Shown: positions 9,174 to 17,040 of the stretch, in pieces
Layout of the letters: the number at the start of each line of letters is the position of its first letter
Position numbering within the stretch: the first letter of the stretch is position 1
Source of the DNA: an uncultured Anaerolineales bacterium
Lineage (GTDB): Bacteria; Chloroflexota; Anaerolineae; UBA4142
Direction: 5' to 3'
NCBI GenBank assembly: GCA_903825565.1
Contig: CAIKBD010000278.1
Span: 1-37,525 of the forward strand
DNA: 37,525 bases
Notes under the pieces: generated by a model
What the model saw: the letters and a program-made list of their open reading frames with translations, nothing else
Told to the model about the DNA's origin: nothing
The model's database searches: none
Program-made: the position numbers and the translations under genes

Positions 9174-9677
9174 ATGACGACGAGTGAATTGCAGCGACTC
9201 GTTCAGCAAGCGGACCAAATTGGCATTCGATTGGAAATTATCGGCGGCGCACAAGTCTGGGAAGCGTCTCCTGCCGCGCGGCATCAAGAAGCGTCTTTTC
9301 GGATTCAATCCTCCATCAAACCAATTGCACTGGGAACGGCGAAAGAGTGTGGATGCTTTCACCTTGCCGATGTGTTGATTCGCTTTCCCGATGACTCGCT
9401 CAAGCGGCCAGACATTGCGATCTTTTGTCGCCGCCCCAACGAGCAAGACGAAGCGATCACGCTGGTGCCCGAAGCGGTCGTCGAAATCATCAGCAAAGGT
9501 TCCGAGGCGAAGGACCTGGAACTCGCGCCGTACTTTTATCTCGCGCAAGGCGTGAAGGATGTCGTCATCTATGATCCGTTCACGCTGTTCGTGCTTCACG
9601 CGCGGCGCGACGGCAGAAAAAATTTCACGTCGCCGGTGACGATTCAGTTCGAGTGCGGGTGTCAATGCGAAGTGTAA
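9174..9677 (+). CDS. Uma2 family (DUF820) putative endonuclease
   Basis: This 167-residue protein has the PD-(D/E)XK-like core of the Uma2 family: RPDIAIF, then PEAVVEIISKGSEAKDLE, then YLAQGVKDVVIYDP. The acidic residues of PDxxxF and EIIS plus the Lys are in the expected order. AGGAG sits upstream of the ATG. It follows prfB by 28 bases and ends in a strong terminator. Such genes are often present in many copies in Chloroflexota and cyanobacteria; their role is unclear. Confidence 0.88.
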   Translation: MTTSELQRLVQQADQIGIRLEIIGGAQVWEASPAARHQEASFRIQSSIKPIALGTAKECGCFHLADVLIRFPDDSLKRPDIAIFCRRPNEQDEAITLVPEAVVEIISKGSEAKDLELAPYFYLAQGVKDVVIYDPFTLFVLHARRDGRKNFTSPVTIQFECGCQCEV

Positions 9678-9680
9678 ACC

Positions 9681-9718
9681 AAGACCTGGAAGGTTTCCGA
9701 AATCTTCCAGGTCTTTTT
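9681..9718 (+). terminator. Rho-independent terminator after the Uma2 gene
   Basis: AAGACCTGGAAG and CTTCCAGGTCTT make a perfect 12-bp stem with an 11-base loop, ending in a five-T run. It closes the ftsY-prfB-Uma2 group and sits directly against the 3' end of the convergent membrane-protein gene, so it may act for both. Confidence 0.9.
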
Positions 9719-12198
9719 CATTTCACGGTGAGCGTGCCGAGGGTGATCGTTTCGCGCGGCGCAAAACTTTCGTCGAGCAACAACGCGTCTACCCCAAGAT
9801 CGGCTTGATACAGCAGCACCTGGATCGCGTACTCGCCCGGCGCAATGCCGCGGGGCACATCCAGCGTGAATGAATCGGCGACCGCAACGCCCGGCGTCCA
9901 CAGCAAAGTTTGCGTTGCCGGCTCGCGATCCACGTTGGCGCGTTTTTCGCCGTGGGCATCCACCAAACGGACGGACGCGGAATAGTACGCGTCGATCTTG
10001 TTCAGCGGCAACCAATCGAGTGCAACGGAGATCGCGTCGCCCGGCGCGTACCGCGCGGCGAGCGGCGCGCGCAATGCCACGCGCGCCGGCAGCACAACTT
10101 GGCGCGCCGGCTCGCCCTCCGCCACGCTGACCTCACCCGCAAGATTCCACGCGCCGATAGCCGCGCTCGTCACGCGCAGAGCGAGCTGGTGCGATCCCAG
10201 GTTTGGCGGCGCGCGCAATTTTATCGGCACGACCGCAACGCGCGACGTGACGAGCGGCATTGTCGCCGTCGCGCGCTGGAGCGCTTCGCCATCCCAGCGC
10301 GCGTCAACGCGCAACACCTCGGTCGGCTTGAGCGCAAAACTCGTTGCGGCGCGATTCGTAACAATGAGGTACGCCAAATAATTCTGGCTCGGCGCGGCGG
10401 GGTTCGGCAGGTAGAGTTGCGCGTTCAATGTCGTGGCGTCCGGGGTGTGCGCCGGCAAGTGATAAATGCGCGTCGCGCCAAACTGCTGCACCAACGACAG
10501 GTCGTTCCCTGCAATTTGTCCATCGTGCACCACCACATACCGCACGGCGAGCGCGGCGAGCAGACTGCGCGCGCGCTCGTTCGGAAACGTTTGCATCGCG
10601 TATGCGATCTCGCCGCGCCGCGCCGGGTTAAACCCGCTGTAACCATCCGGCGTGGTGTGCCAGTGGTACGTCGAAAAATATTGCGGCGTCAGATCAAGCG
10701 GCTGGGTTGGATCGCTCGCGAGCATCGGCAATTCGAGAATCACGCCGGGCGGTTGCGCGCGAAGCCAGCGCACGTACTCGGGTAGCGCGTTCCACACCGG
10801 CACGGGCGTGATGTTGGCGGCGGGAAGCGCAAGGTATTCGAGCGCGACAAGGGGAAGGATGAAGGATGAGGGATGAAGAATGAAATTTTTTTTCGTAATT
10901 CGTAATTCGTAATTCGTAATTGCAGAAACACCCAAGCCGGCGAGAACCGCGAGCGCAAACATCACGAGCGCGTCGAAACGCACCGGCGCGCGCAACGCTT
11001 TGAGCAGCGGAAACCCATCGTAGAGCCAGCGGTACGGCAGGGTGATTTCGGTTGGTGCGTTCGGCGCGAGAAAGAGGCGCGGACCGAGCGAAAGTAAAAA
11101 GCCGAAAGCTAAAAGTAAAACGTAAAACCAGCGTTCCCGATTGTGGGTTGCGGCGATGCCGACAATTGCGAGCGCGACGGCGGCGACGCCGGGAAAGAGA
11201 TTGTCGAGCGGATAGCCGCCGATCCACACCGGCGGATTCGGCGCGAGGAATTTTCCGTACACGACATTTTGCGGCGATACTTCTGTGTACAATTTCAGCG
11301 ACGCGCTAAACGGTTCGCTTTCCGTGACCTTGCGCTCAAAGCCCATTTCACGTTGCACCTGCAAGTACGGAATGAAAAATGGGACGACGATAATCGCGAT
11401 GAGCGCGGCAGAGATGGCGAGGCGAGTGAACAGTGAACGGTAAACAGTGAACAGTGAAACGTGAAACGTGAAACGTAAAGCGGGCGGCGTGATGAAGAAC
11501 CAGATGACATGGAGTGCGATGGCGAACCCGGCGAGGAACGCGTAGTAAAACGACGACAGCGCTTGCAGTGAAAAAAGCAATGCGAACAAAAAGCAATTTC
11601 GCAATTCGCAATTCGCAATTCGCAATTCGCAATTCAACATTCTCCGCAGATACATGAGCGCGACCGGCATCCACCCGAACGAGAGCAATTGCACCTGCGC
11701 GAGGTTGCCGAGATTGTACGGGTTGAACGCAAAGATCACGCCGGCGACGACGCCGGCGCTACGCGAGCGCGTGAGGTCGAACACGCACAGGTACATCGCA
11801 TACGCGGCGAGGAAGAACGACGCGAGCAGAACGAGGTTGTAGCCGAGCACGGTGTTATCAAAGGCGAGGTTGAACGGCAGCGCGAACAGACCTTGCGGCA
11901 AAAGCGTTTCGGAAAAGGCGAGTGTGTTCGGATACGGATAAAAAATGTTCGCGTTGAACAGGTTGAGCGGATCGGTGATGAGCGCGTGCCCCACCCAAGC
12001 GATAATCCACACGTTGAGCAAGCCGTCCTGCTTGTCTTCGACCGCGTGGGCAAGGTGCAGAGCAAGCGGGTTGGTCAGCGCAAGCGTCAGCGCGGCGAAG
12101 ACAAGTAGCGCAAACGCGTCGCGGCGCAAGGGCGAAACATTCTTCGCTTGAACTTGAGGCGAAAAATGCTTCGCCCCGACCGGGATAACCTGATTCAA
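9718..12198 (-). CDS. Large integral membrane protein, glycosyltransferase-like
   Basis: The product has about 826 residues and many hydrophobic helices in its first two thirds (ALLVFAALTLALTNPLALHLA, VLLASFFLAAYAMYLCVF), then a soluble beta-rich C-terminal region. The motif FYPYPNTLAFSETLLPQG after the first helix is typical of uncharacterised polytopic proteins resembling GT39/YfhO-type membrane glycosyltransferases; activity is inferred only. I start it at the TTG at 12198, which overlaps the upstream stop codon and has AAAGG upstream. The GTG at 12306 in the track would overlap that gene by over 100 bases. At least four in-frame short-word repeats are embedded (ILHPSSFILP, ITNYELRITK, FHVSLFTVYRSLF, NCELRIANCELR). 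A 3' terminator is shared with the Uma2 gene. Confidence 0.8.
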   Translation of the reverse strand: MNQVIPVGAKHFSPQVQAKNVSPLRRDAFALLVFAALTLALTNPLALHLAHAVEDKQDGLLNVWIIAWVGHALITDPLNLFNANIFYPYPNTLAFSETLLPQGLFALPFNLAFDNTVLGYNLVLLASFFLAAYAMYLCVFDLTRSRSAGVVAGVIFAFNPYNLGNLAQVQLLSFGWMPVALMYLRRMLNCELRIANCELRNCFLFALLFSLQALSSFYYAFLAGFAIALHVIWFFITPPALRFTFHVSLFTVYRSLFTRLAISAALIAIIVVPFFIPYLQVQREMGFERKVTESEPFSASLKLYTEVSPQNVVYGKFLAPNPPVWIGGYPLDNLFPGVAAVALAIVGIAATHNRERWFYVLLLAFGFLLSLGPRLFLAPNAPTEITLPYRWLYDGFPLLKALRAPVRFDALVMFALAVLAGLGVSAITNYELRITKKNFILHPSSFILPLVALEYLALPAANITPVPVWNALPEYVRWLRAQPPGVILELPMLASDPTQPLDLTPQYFSTYHWHTTPDGYSGFNPARRGEIAYAMQTFPNERARSLLAALAVRYVVVHDGQIAGNDLSLVQQFGATRIYHLPAHTPDATTLNAQLYLPNPAAPSQNYLAYLIVTNRAATSFALKPTEVLRVDARWDGEALQRATATMPLVTSRVAVVPIKLRAPPNLGSHQLALRVTSAAIGAWNLAGEVSVAEGEPARQVVLPARVALRAPLAARYAPGDAISVALDWLPLNKIDAYYSASVRLVDAHGEKRANVDREPATQTLLWTPGVAVADSFTLDVPRGIAPGEYAIQVLLYQADLGVDALLLDESFAPRETITLGTLTVK
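10854..10922. repeat. In-gene short-word repeats (GGATGA and CGTAATT units)
   Basis: Two adjoining arrays occur within the membrane-protein gene: AAGGATGAAGGATGAGGGATGAAGAATGAA, and CGTAATTCGTAATTCGTAATTCGTAATT (9-base period). They keep the frame and code ITNYELRITK and FILHPSSFILP. Confidence 0.8.
11425..11479. repeat. In-gene short-word repeat (CAGTGAA / CGTGAAA units)
   Basis: The run AGTGAACAGTGAACGGTAAACAGTGAACAGTGAAACGTGAAACGTGAAACG lies in frame in the membrane-protein gene and encodes FHVSLFTVYRSLFT. Its sequence is of the same type as the CAGTGA words in the dnaE linker. Confidence 0.8.
11593..11636. repeat. In-gene tandem repeat (CGCAATT units)
   Basis: CGCAATTCGCAATTCGCAATTCGCAATTCGCAATTC is a tandem array with a 9-base period that stays in frame in the membrane-protein gene and codes for NCELRIANCELR. 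Confidence 0.85.
12130..12176. repeat. Imperfect inverted repeat GGGCGAAACATTCTTCGC
   Basis: GGGCGAAACATTCTTCGC at 12130-12147 pairs with GCGAAAAATGCTTCGCCC at 12159-12176 (16 of 18 positions). It overlaps the likely N-terminal codons of the membrane-protein gene. It may be a mobile palindromic repeat that altered the start region. Confidence 0.6.
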
Positions 12199-12440
12199 CT
12201 CAACAAACCTTTGCGCCAATCGCGCGCATCCCATTTCGCCTTTAACTGCTTTTTGAAATCGGCAAGCCACACCGGGTCCTGCATTTTTTCGTGCAAGAGG
12301 GGCCACACGGTTTCGCTATCCGCGTCAATCGTGCCGAGAATTTCTTGGATGTAACGATCCACCTCGATGCGCGCCGATTTGATCGTGGGAATATCCAGTT
12401 CTTCGAGAAGGGGATCGAGATTCACGGTATAAAAAGGCAT
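12195..12440 (-). CDS. Small hypothetical protein (81 aa)
   Basis: I do not recognise this family. The start is the ATG of MPFYTVNLDPLLEELDIPTIK, because GGAGG lies five bases upstream; the track's longer form would put that ribosome site inside the gene. The product is charged, soluble and probably helical, with a Trp-rich end (WLADFKKQLKAKWDARDWRKG). A good promoter (TTGCCG-17-TATAAT) lies just upstream. Its stop overlaps the start of the large membrane protein, so the two are probably translationally coupled. Confidence 0.7.
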   Translation of the reverse strand: MPFYTVNLDPLLEELDIPTIKSARIEVDRYIQEILGTIDADSETVWPLLHEKMQDPVWLADFKKQLKAKWDARDWRKGLLS

Positions 12441-12469
12441 TGTCGCCTCCAAAAGTAGTCTCGCGGCGC

Positions 12470-12498
12470 ATTATAACGCAGATGCGAGGACACGGCAA
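12470..12498 (-). promoter_or_regulatory. Promoter for the 12440 gene
   Basis: On the minus strand TTGCCG is followed 17 bases later by TATAAT and GC. The start site would be about 22 bases before the ATG at 12440. It is divergent from the hydrolase-operon promoter only 15 bases away. Confidence 0.65.
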
Positions 12499-12513
12499 AA
12501 GCGCGCTGCGCTT

Positions 12514-12542
12514 TTTACAATTTCCGCGTTGTATGCTATAAT
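12514..12542 (+). promoter_or_regulatory. Promoter for the hydrolase cluster
   Basis: TTTACA, 17 bases, then TATAAT with an extended TGC just before it. A small inverted repeat (GTACC AA GGTAC) follows in the 5' leader. It probably drives the four hydrolase genes from 12597. Confidence 0.75.
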
Positions 12543-12596
12543 GCCTGCCGAAGTACCAAGGTACTACCCCTATCACTCACTCGGCATAGAGGATAG

Positions 12597-13769
12597 ATGA
12601 AAGCATTTACACGTATCGCCATCCTGATTGCGATTTTGCTTGGCGTGACGTTGGGCGTTTCCATATTCTCCCACACAACTGCTCCGCACGAGATTGTCCA
12701 ATCCGCACGCTTGGACGCCTTGCCCGCCAGCACGCCGTTCATAGATGCGCCGGTCGCCATCCCGCCGGTTGGAACGTCCGAAATACCCGTCCTGCGTCCC
12801 TCTCCCGCCGAACCCTTCCGCCCAAGCCCCAACGATTGGGAAACCGCTCTGCCCGCCGTACCTTCCTCTCCCTCCATCACACCCGCCATTGGTCTGCCCA
12901 TCACCGGCAACAAAATTGCGTCTGCCTCATCCCTACCCGAATCGCTCAAAGATGTCACCAGCCCGCGCAGTGTGCCAGCGCCGCTCGCCAAACCGGCAAA
13001 CCCGTTCGCGCCGCATGAATTGTTCGTGCGTTTGCCATCCAAGTTAAACGCCCAAAGCACTGTGCGCGTGCTCGTCGTTTTGCATGGTATGGGCGGGCGC
13101 GGTGAGCCGTTTTCGCAAAACCTTATCCAGGACGCCGAGAAGAACAATTGGTTGCTGATCGCGCCCAACTTGCCGTACCGCAACTGGCTCGATCCGCAAC
13201 TGTTGATGGAAGACGATATTCTCCTGTCCAAACGTTTGCTCGATACGCTCGATGTCTTGACCCAGCGCTTGGAAGTCAAGACGCGCCGCCGCGTAATGCT
13301 GTACGGCTACTCGCGCGGCGCGCAACTCGCGCATCGGTTCGCCTATTTTTACCCGGAACGCGTGGCGAGCGTGGTGACAATCTCGGCGGGCACGTATACC
13401 TTGCCCGCCGAAAAACGCACGAACGAGAAAGGCGTAACCCAACTGATCCCGTTTCCGTACGGCGTGGGCGATTTGAACGAATGTGTGGGCAAACCGCTCA
13501 ACTGGCAAGAACTGAAAAAAATTTCCTTCTGGATCGCCGTGGGCGAGCGCGACAATCAGCCGAGCGACGTACCGCGCGCGTTCGACACGTACGTCGGCGA
13601 CAACCGCGTGGCGCGCGCGCAAACTTTTCAGCGCGCCCTGCAAGTCCTGGGCATCAACGCGCGACTCGTTGTCTTTCCGAATATGGGGCACGAACCCGTG
13701 CCCGATGCACCGCGGAGCGCGATGGAATTTTTGCGCGCCGACGAAATAACCAACCGCACGGACGATTAA
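12597..13769 (+). CDS. Secreted alpha/beta hydrolase (esterase-like)
   Basis: The 390-residue product starts with a hydrophobic signal or anchor (AILIAILLGVTLGVSIF). A Pro/Ser/Thr-rich spacer of about 100 residues follows, then an alpha/beta-hydrolase domain. Seen in it are the VLVVLHGMGGRGEPF oxyanion-side motif, the nucleophile elbow GYSRGAQLAH (Ser), and a late His in NMGHEPVP. This resembles secreted esterases of the PHB-depolymerase or feruloyl-esterase type; the substrate is unknown. AGAGGA precedes the ATG. It heads a cluster of four secreted hydrolases, with the next gene starting 7 bases after its stop. Confidence 0.8.
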   Translation: MKAFTRIAILIAILLGVTLGVSIFSHTTAPHEIVQSARLDALPASTPFIDAPVAIPPVGTSEIPVLRPSPAEPFRPSPNDWETALPAVPSSPSITPAIGLPITGNKIASASSLPESLKDVTSPRSVPAPLAKPANPFAPHELFVRLPSKLNAQSTVRVLVVLHGMGGRGEPFSQNLIQDAEKNNWLLIAPNLPYRNWLDPQLLMEDDILLSKRLLDTLDVLTQRLEVKTRRRVMLYGYSRGAQLAHRFAYFYPERVASVVTISAGTYTLPAEKRTNEKGVTQLIPFPYGVGDLNECVGKPLNWQELKKISFWIAVGERDNQPSDVPRAFDTYVGDNRVARAQTFQRALQVLGINARLVVFPNMGHEPVPDAPRSAMEFLRADEITNRTDD

Positions 13770-13775
13770 ATCGTT

Positions 13776-14888
13776 ATGCGCTCCGTTCATCGAAGCGTGG
13801 GGCTGGCGCTGGGCGTTTGGCTGTGGCTGACCGGTTGCGCCGCCCCGCTCACGCCGACGCCCCTGCCCACCGCCACGCGTCTCGCCAGCGTTACACCGTT
13901 GCCCGCCGCAACCGTCACCCGCACCGTACCGATCCCAACTCCCACCGCGATCACTTCATCACCCAAGCCCGCCGCCCTTCCGCCGCCGGTCACCGCATCA
14001 CCGCGCCCGCTCACCCCAACGCCCACGCGTCCGCCCTCGCCCACGCCATCGCCGACACCGACCCGCACTGTCACGGCTTGGGCGCCGCTTTCGCTCTTTG
14101 CGCGCAGTGAGTGCGAAGAGATCAAATTCAACAGCGTCGCGCTTTCCGGCGCGATGCCGTTGATGCTCTACTTGCCGTTGGGATACGCCGAGCAAACGCA
14201 ACGCCGCTACCCCACGCTCTACCTGCTGTCCGGTTTGGGCGGCAATTATAAAGAGTGGGCTTCGTACGACTTGTGCGCGAAAATGGATCAACTCGTGCGC
14301 GCCGGCAAAGCACAACCGATGATTATCGTGATGCCCTCCGGCAACGAAAACCAGTACGGCGGGATCGGTTCGTACTGGTTCAATCACGCGCCGCCGCCGC
14401 AAGGCGACGGCAAACGCTGGGGCGATTACATTTGGCAAGACCTCGTCAGTTTCATAGACGCCAAGTACCGCACCCTCCCGCGCCGCGAGAGCCGCGCGAT
14501 TGGCGGACTCTCCGCCGGCGGGCAAGGCGCGCTGATGCTGGGATTCACGCAACCCGACACGTTCAGCGTCGTCGGCGCGCACAGTCCGTCTATGCGGCAC
14601 GCCGATGGCTCGATTGCTTTTTTCGGCGACCCAGCTTTTTTCAACCAGTATGATCCGGTTTGGCTCGCGCAAAATTCGGACGCGTGGAAACGCCTGGCGA
14701 TTTGGATTGACGATGGCGACGCGGACAAGCAGTGGGGCGGACCGATTCGGGAATTTCACGAGTTGCTCACCGCGCGAAACATCCCGCACGAATACACCGT
14801 TTTCCCTGGCACGCACGATCCCTCGTACTGGTCGCCGCTCGTGCCGACCTATTTACAATGGTACAGTTCCAAATTGGCAAGCCCATGA
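13776..14888 (+). CDS. Esterase lipoprotein (PF00756-like), paralog 1
   Basis: The 370-residue protein has a lipobox (LWLTGC), so it is probably anchored to the outside of the membrane. A Thr/Pro-rich linker ([19 protein letters not shown]) precedes the putative-esterase domain of the esterase D/antigen 85 type. Visible are [23 protein letters not shown], the nucleophile in [14 protein letters not shown], and a C-terminal His in PGTHDPSYW. Its TGA overlaps the next ATG (ATGA). No good ribosome site is seen, so translation may be coupled to the gene before. A 62-base stretch is identical to paralog 3. Confidence 0.87.
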   Translation: MRSVHRSVGLALGVWLWLTGCAAPLTPTPLPTATRLASVTPLPAATVTRTVPIPTPTAITSSPKPAALPPPVTASPRPLTPTPTRPPSPTPSPTPTRTVTAWAPLSLFARSECEEIKFNSVALSGAMPLMLYLPLGYAEQTQRRYPTLYLLSGLGGNYKEWASYDLCAKMDQLVRAGKAQPMIIVMPSGNENQYGGIGSYWFNHAPPPQGDGKRWGDYIWQDLVSFIDAKYRTLPRRESRAIGGLSAGGQGALMLGFTQPDTFSVVGAHSPSMRHADGSIAFFGDPAFFNQYDPVWLAQNSDAWKRLAIWIDDGDADKQWGGPIREFHELLTARNIPHEYTVFPGTHDPSYWSPLVPTYLQWYSSKLASP

Positions 14889-16009
14889 AAATCTTTTTGC
14901 TCTTGTGTCTGCTCGTAAGCGCGACCGGTTGCGGCGTGGCATCGGCGTTTCAGCCCACCGCCACCCCAACCCCAACCGCAACACTCACCGCCACACCCAC
15001 CCACACTTGGACGCCAACACCCAGTTTGCCCACTACCACCGCCACGCGGGGTCCTTCGCCGACGCCGACGTTGACGCTCACGCCGTCGCGCACCCCATCG
15101 CCAACGCCGACCCCAACGCGCACGCTCTCGCCAACGCCGCCGCCCACCATCGCGCCGTCGCGCACGCCGACACCCTGGGCGCAACCTGCGCCGGGCAAGA
15201 TCACGCGGATTGACACGAAATTTCGGAGTGCGGCTTTGGGCGAAGATCGCCGCATTGTGATCTACCTGCCGCCGGGGTATAATCAACAGACGCAACGTCG
15301 GTACCCGGTGCTGTACATGTTGCACGGGTACGGCGGGTTCAACCTCACCAGCACGACGGAATGGGAGCAATGGGGTTTGCAATCTCAAGCCGAGTTGATG
15401 ATCAGCGACGGTAGAATCCAGCCACTGATCATCGTGCAACCGAGCGGCTATATGGACAAGGGCGAGCCGTCGTACTTTTTCAATCACGGACCCGGCACGG
15501 ACGGCAAACGCTGGGGCGATTACATTTGGCAGGACGTGGTCAAGTACGTGGACAGCACCTATCGCACCATCCCCGCGCCCGCGAGCCGCGCGATTGGCGG
15601 CTTTTCGCTCGGCGGGCAAGGCGCACTCTCGCTCGCGCTTGCGCATCCCGAAGTCTTTCAGGTCGTCGCCGGACATAGCCCGTCGTTTCGTGGCGCGGAC
15701 GGTTCGATTGCGTACATCAACGATTGGAATTGGTTCAACCCCTTCGATCCGATTTGGCTCGTCCAGAATACCGAGCACGCGCGCCAATTGAAAATTTGGC
15801 TTGACGTGGCGCAGAGCGATACCGCCGTGCGCGAGTGCGGTCCGGGATCGGATCGCTGTGTGCACGCGTTCCACGATCTGCTCGTCGCAAAAAACATTCC
15901 GCACGAGTATCACGACGATCAGCCCGGCGTTCACGACGGATTGACGTACTGGCGATGGCAAATTCCCGATTATCTGGAATTTTATTCGCGGAGTTTGATC
16001 GGACAATGA
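14885..16009 (+). CDS. Esterase lipoprotein (PF00756-like), paralog 2
   Basis: The start is the ATG of [16 protein letters not shown], which overlaps the previous stop as ATGA; the track's 14732 start is upstream in another gene. The 374-residue product has a lipobox (SATGC), a long Thr/Pro linker ([21 protein letters not shown]) and an esterase domain. The nucleophile elbow is [16 protein letters not shown] and the terminal His is in GVHDGLTYW. It carries a loop with extra Cys ([20 protein letters not shown]) not seen in the other two paralogs. The TP-rich DNA is quasi-repetitive but not an insertion element. Confidence 0.87.
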   Translation: MKIFLLLCLLVSATGCGVASAFQPTATPTPTATLTATPTHTWTPTPSLPTTTATRGPSPTPTLTLTPSRTPSPTPTPTRTLSPTPPPTIAPSRTPTPWAQPAPGKITRIDTKFRSAALGEDRRIVIYLPPGYNQQTQRRYPVLYMLHGYGGFNLTSTTEWEQWGLQSQAELMISDGRIQPLIIVQPSGYMDKGEPSYFFNHGPGTDGKRWGDYIWQDVVKYVDSTYRTIPAPASRAIGGFSLGGQGALSLALAHPEVFQVVAGHSPSFRGADGSIAYINDWNWFNPFDPIWLVQNTEHARQLKIWLDVAQSDTAVRECGPGSDRCVHAFHDLLVAKNIPHEYHDDQPGVHDGLTYWRWQIPDYLEFYSRSLIGQ

Positions 16010-17040
16010 AACACTTGAGAATTTGGATTACACTGTTCGGGGTGGCAACGCTTGGGGCATTTGTTGCCAGTTGCCTTGCGCCCGACACCACGATGCAACT
16101 TGCGCCGGTGCGCGAGGAATCGCTCACCGCCATTTCGCGCGCCGCTGTGCCCTCCGCTACGCCCACCGCCCCCTGCGATGTGGTGCCGAGTCTCGCGCCC
16201 GACCGCCCGACGATTCCCGCGCCATCCGCCATTCCGCAATTCACGCTTTCGCCGATTCCAACGCTGGGCACTGCCGCCAGTGACTTGGTGGACGCCAAGT
16301 TTTACAGCAAACTAATCGGCAAGGAAATGAACGTGCTCGTCTATTTGCCGCCGGGGTATCACACTTCGACGCAACGCTACCCGGTGATTTATATGCTGTC
16401 CGGGTTTGGCGGCGATTACCGCGAGTGGGCAATCTACGGCTTGTGCCGCGTGTTGGACGCGCTTGTGCGCAACGGGCAAGCCCAACCGATGATCTTGGCG
16501 ATGCCGGAAGGCGCGTTCTCGTACTGGTTCAATCACGCGCCAGCGCCGGGCAGTGACGGCAAACCGTATGGCGATTACGTATGGCGTGAAGTCGTGCAAT
16601 TTATGGACACGAACTATCGCACCCTCCCGCGCCGCGAGAGCCGCGCGATTGGCGGACTCTCCGCCGGCGGGCAAGGCGCACTGATGCTGGGATTGACACA
16701 CCCTGAAGTGTTTAGCACCGTCGGCGCGCACAGTCCGTCGTTTCGCGGCGCGGACGGCTCGTTGCCGTTTTTTGGCTCGCCCGAATATTTCAAACAGTAT
16801 GATCCGGCATGGCTGATTGAAAACACAACCACATGGAAACAGTTGACGCTGTGGATGGATATGGGGCACGAGGACAAGCAGTGGGGCGGCGTGATCCAAG
16901 AGATGCACACGCGTTGGGAACGGCTAGGCGTGCCGCACGAATTTCAGGACACGTGGCCGGGCGTTCACGACGCCGATTACTGGAGCGCGCACACGCCGGA
17001 CTATTTGCGGTGGTACTCGCGCAACTTGGAAGGTGAATGA
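16006..17040 (+). CDS. Esterase lipoprotein (PF00756-like), paralog 3
   Basis: The start at [23 protein letters not shown] overlaps the previous stop as ATGA, and VASC is a lipobox. The 344-residue product has a shorter Pro-rich linker than paralogs 1 and 2. The esterase domain has [17 protein letters not shown], nucleophile [14 protein letters not shown] and His in PGVHDADYW. The section around the nucleophile is identical to paralog 1 over 62 bases at DNA level. The 3' end overlaps the convergent PEP-enzyme gene by 40 bases, so the two transcripts run into each other with no visible terminator. Confidence 0.87.
   Translation: MKHLRIWITLFGVATLGAFVASCLAPDTTMQLAPVREESLTAISRAAVPSATPTAPCDVVPSLAPDRPTIPAPSAIPQFTLSPIPTLGTAASDLVDAKFYSKLIGKEMNVLVYLPPGYHTSTQRYPVIYMLSGFGGDYREWAIYGLCRVLDALVRNGQAQPMILAMPEGAFSYWFNHAPAPGSDGKPYGDYVWREVVQFMDTNYRTLPRRESRAIGGLSAGGQGALMLGLTHPEVFSTVGAHSPSFRGADGSLPFFGSPEYFKQYDPAWLIENTTTWKQLTLWMDMGHEDKQWGGVIQEMHTRWERLGVPHEFQDTWPGVHDADYWSAHTPDYLRWYSRNLEGE

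Noticed and set aside
13850-14070. Thr/Pro-coding repeats as a possible CRISPR or mobile repeat
   Set aside because: Low-complexity codon repeats in lipoprotein linkers; no constant repeat-spacer spacing.
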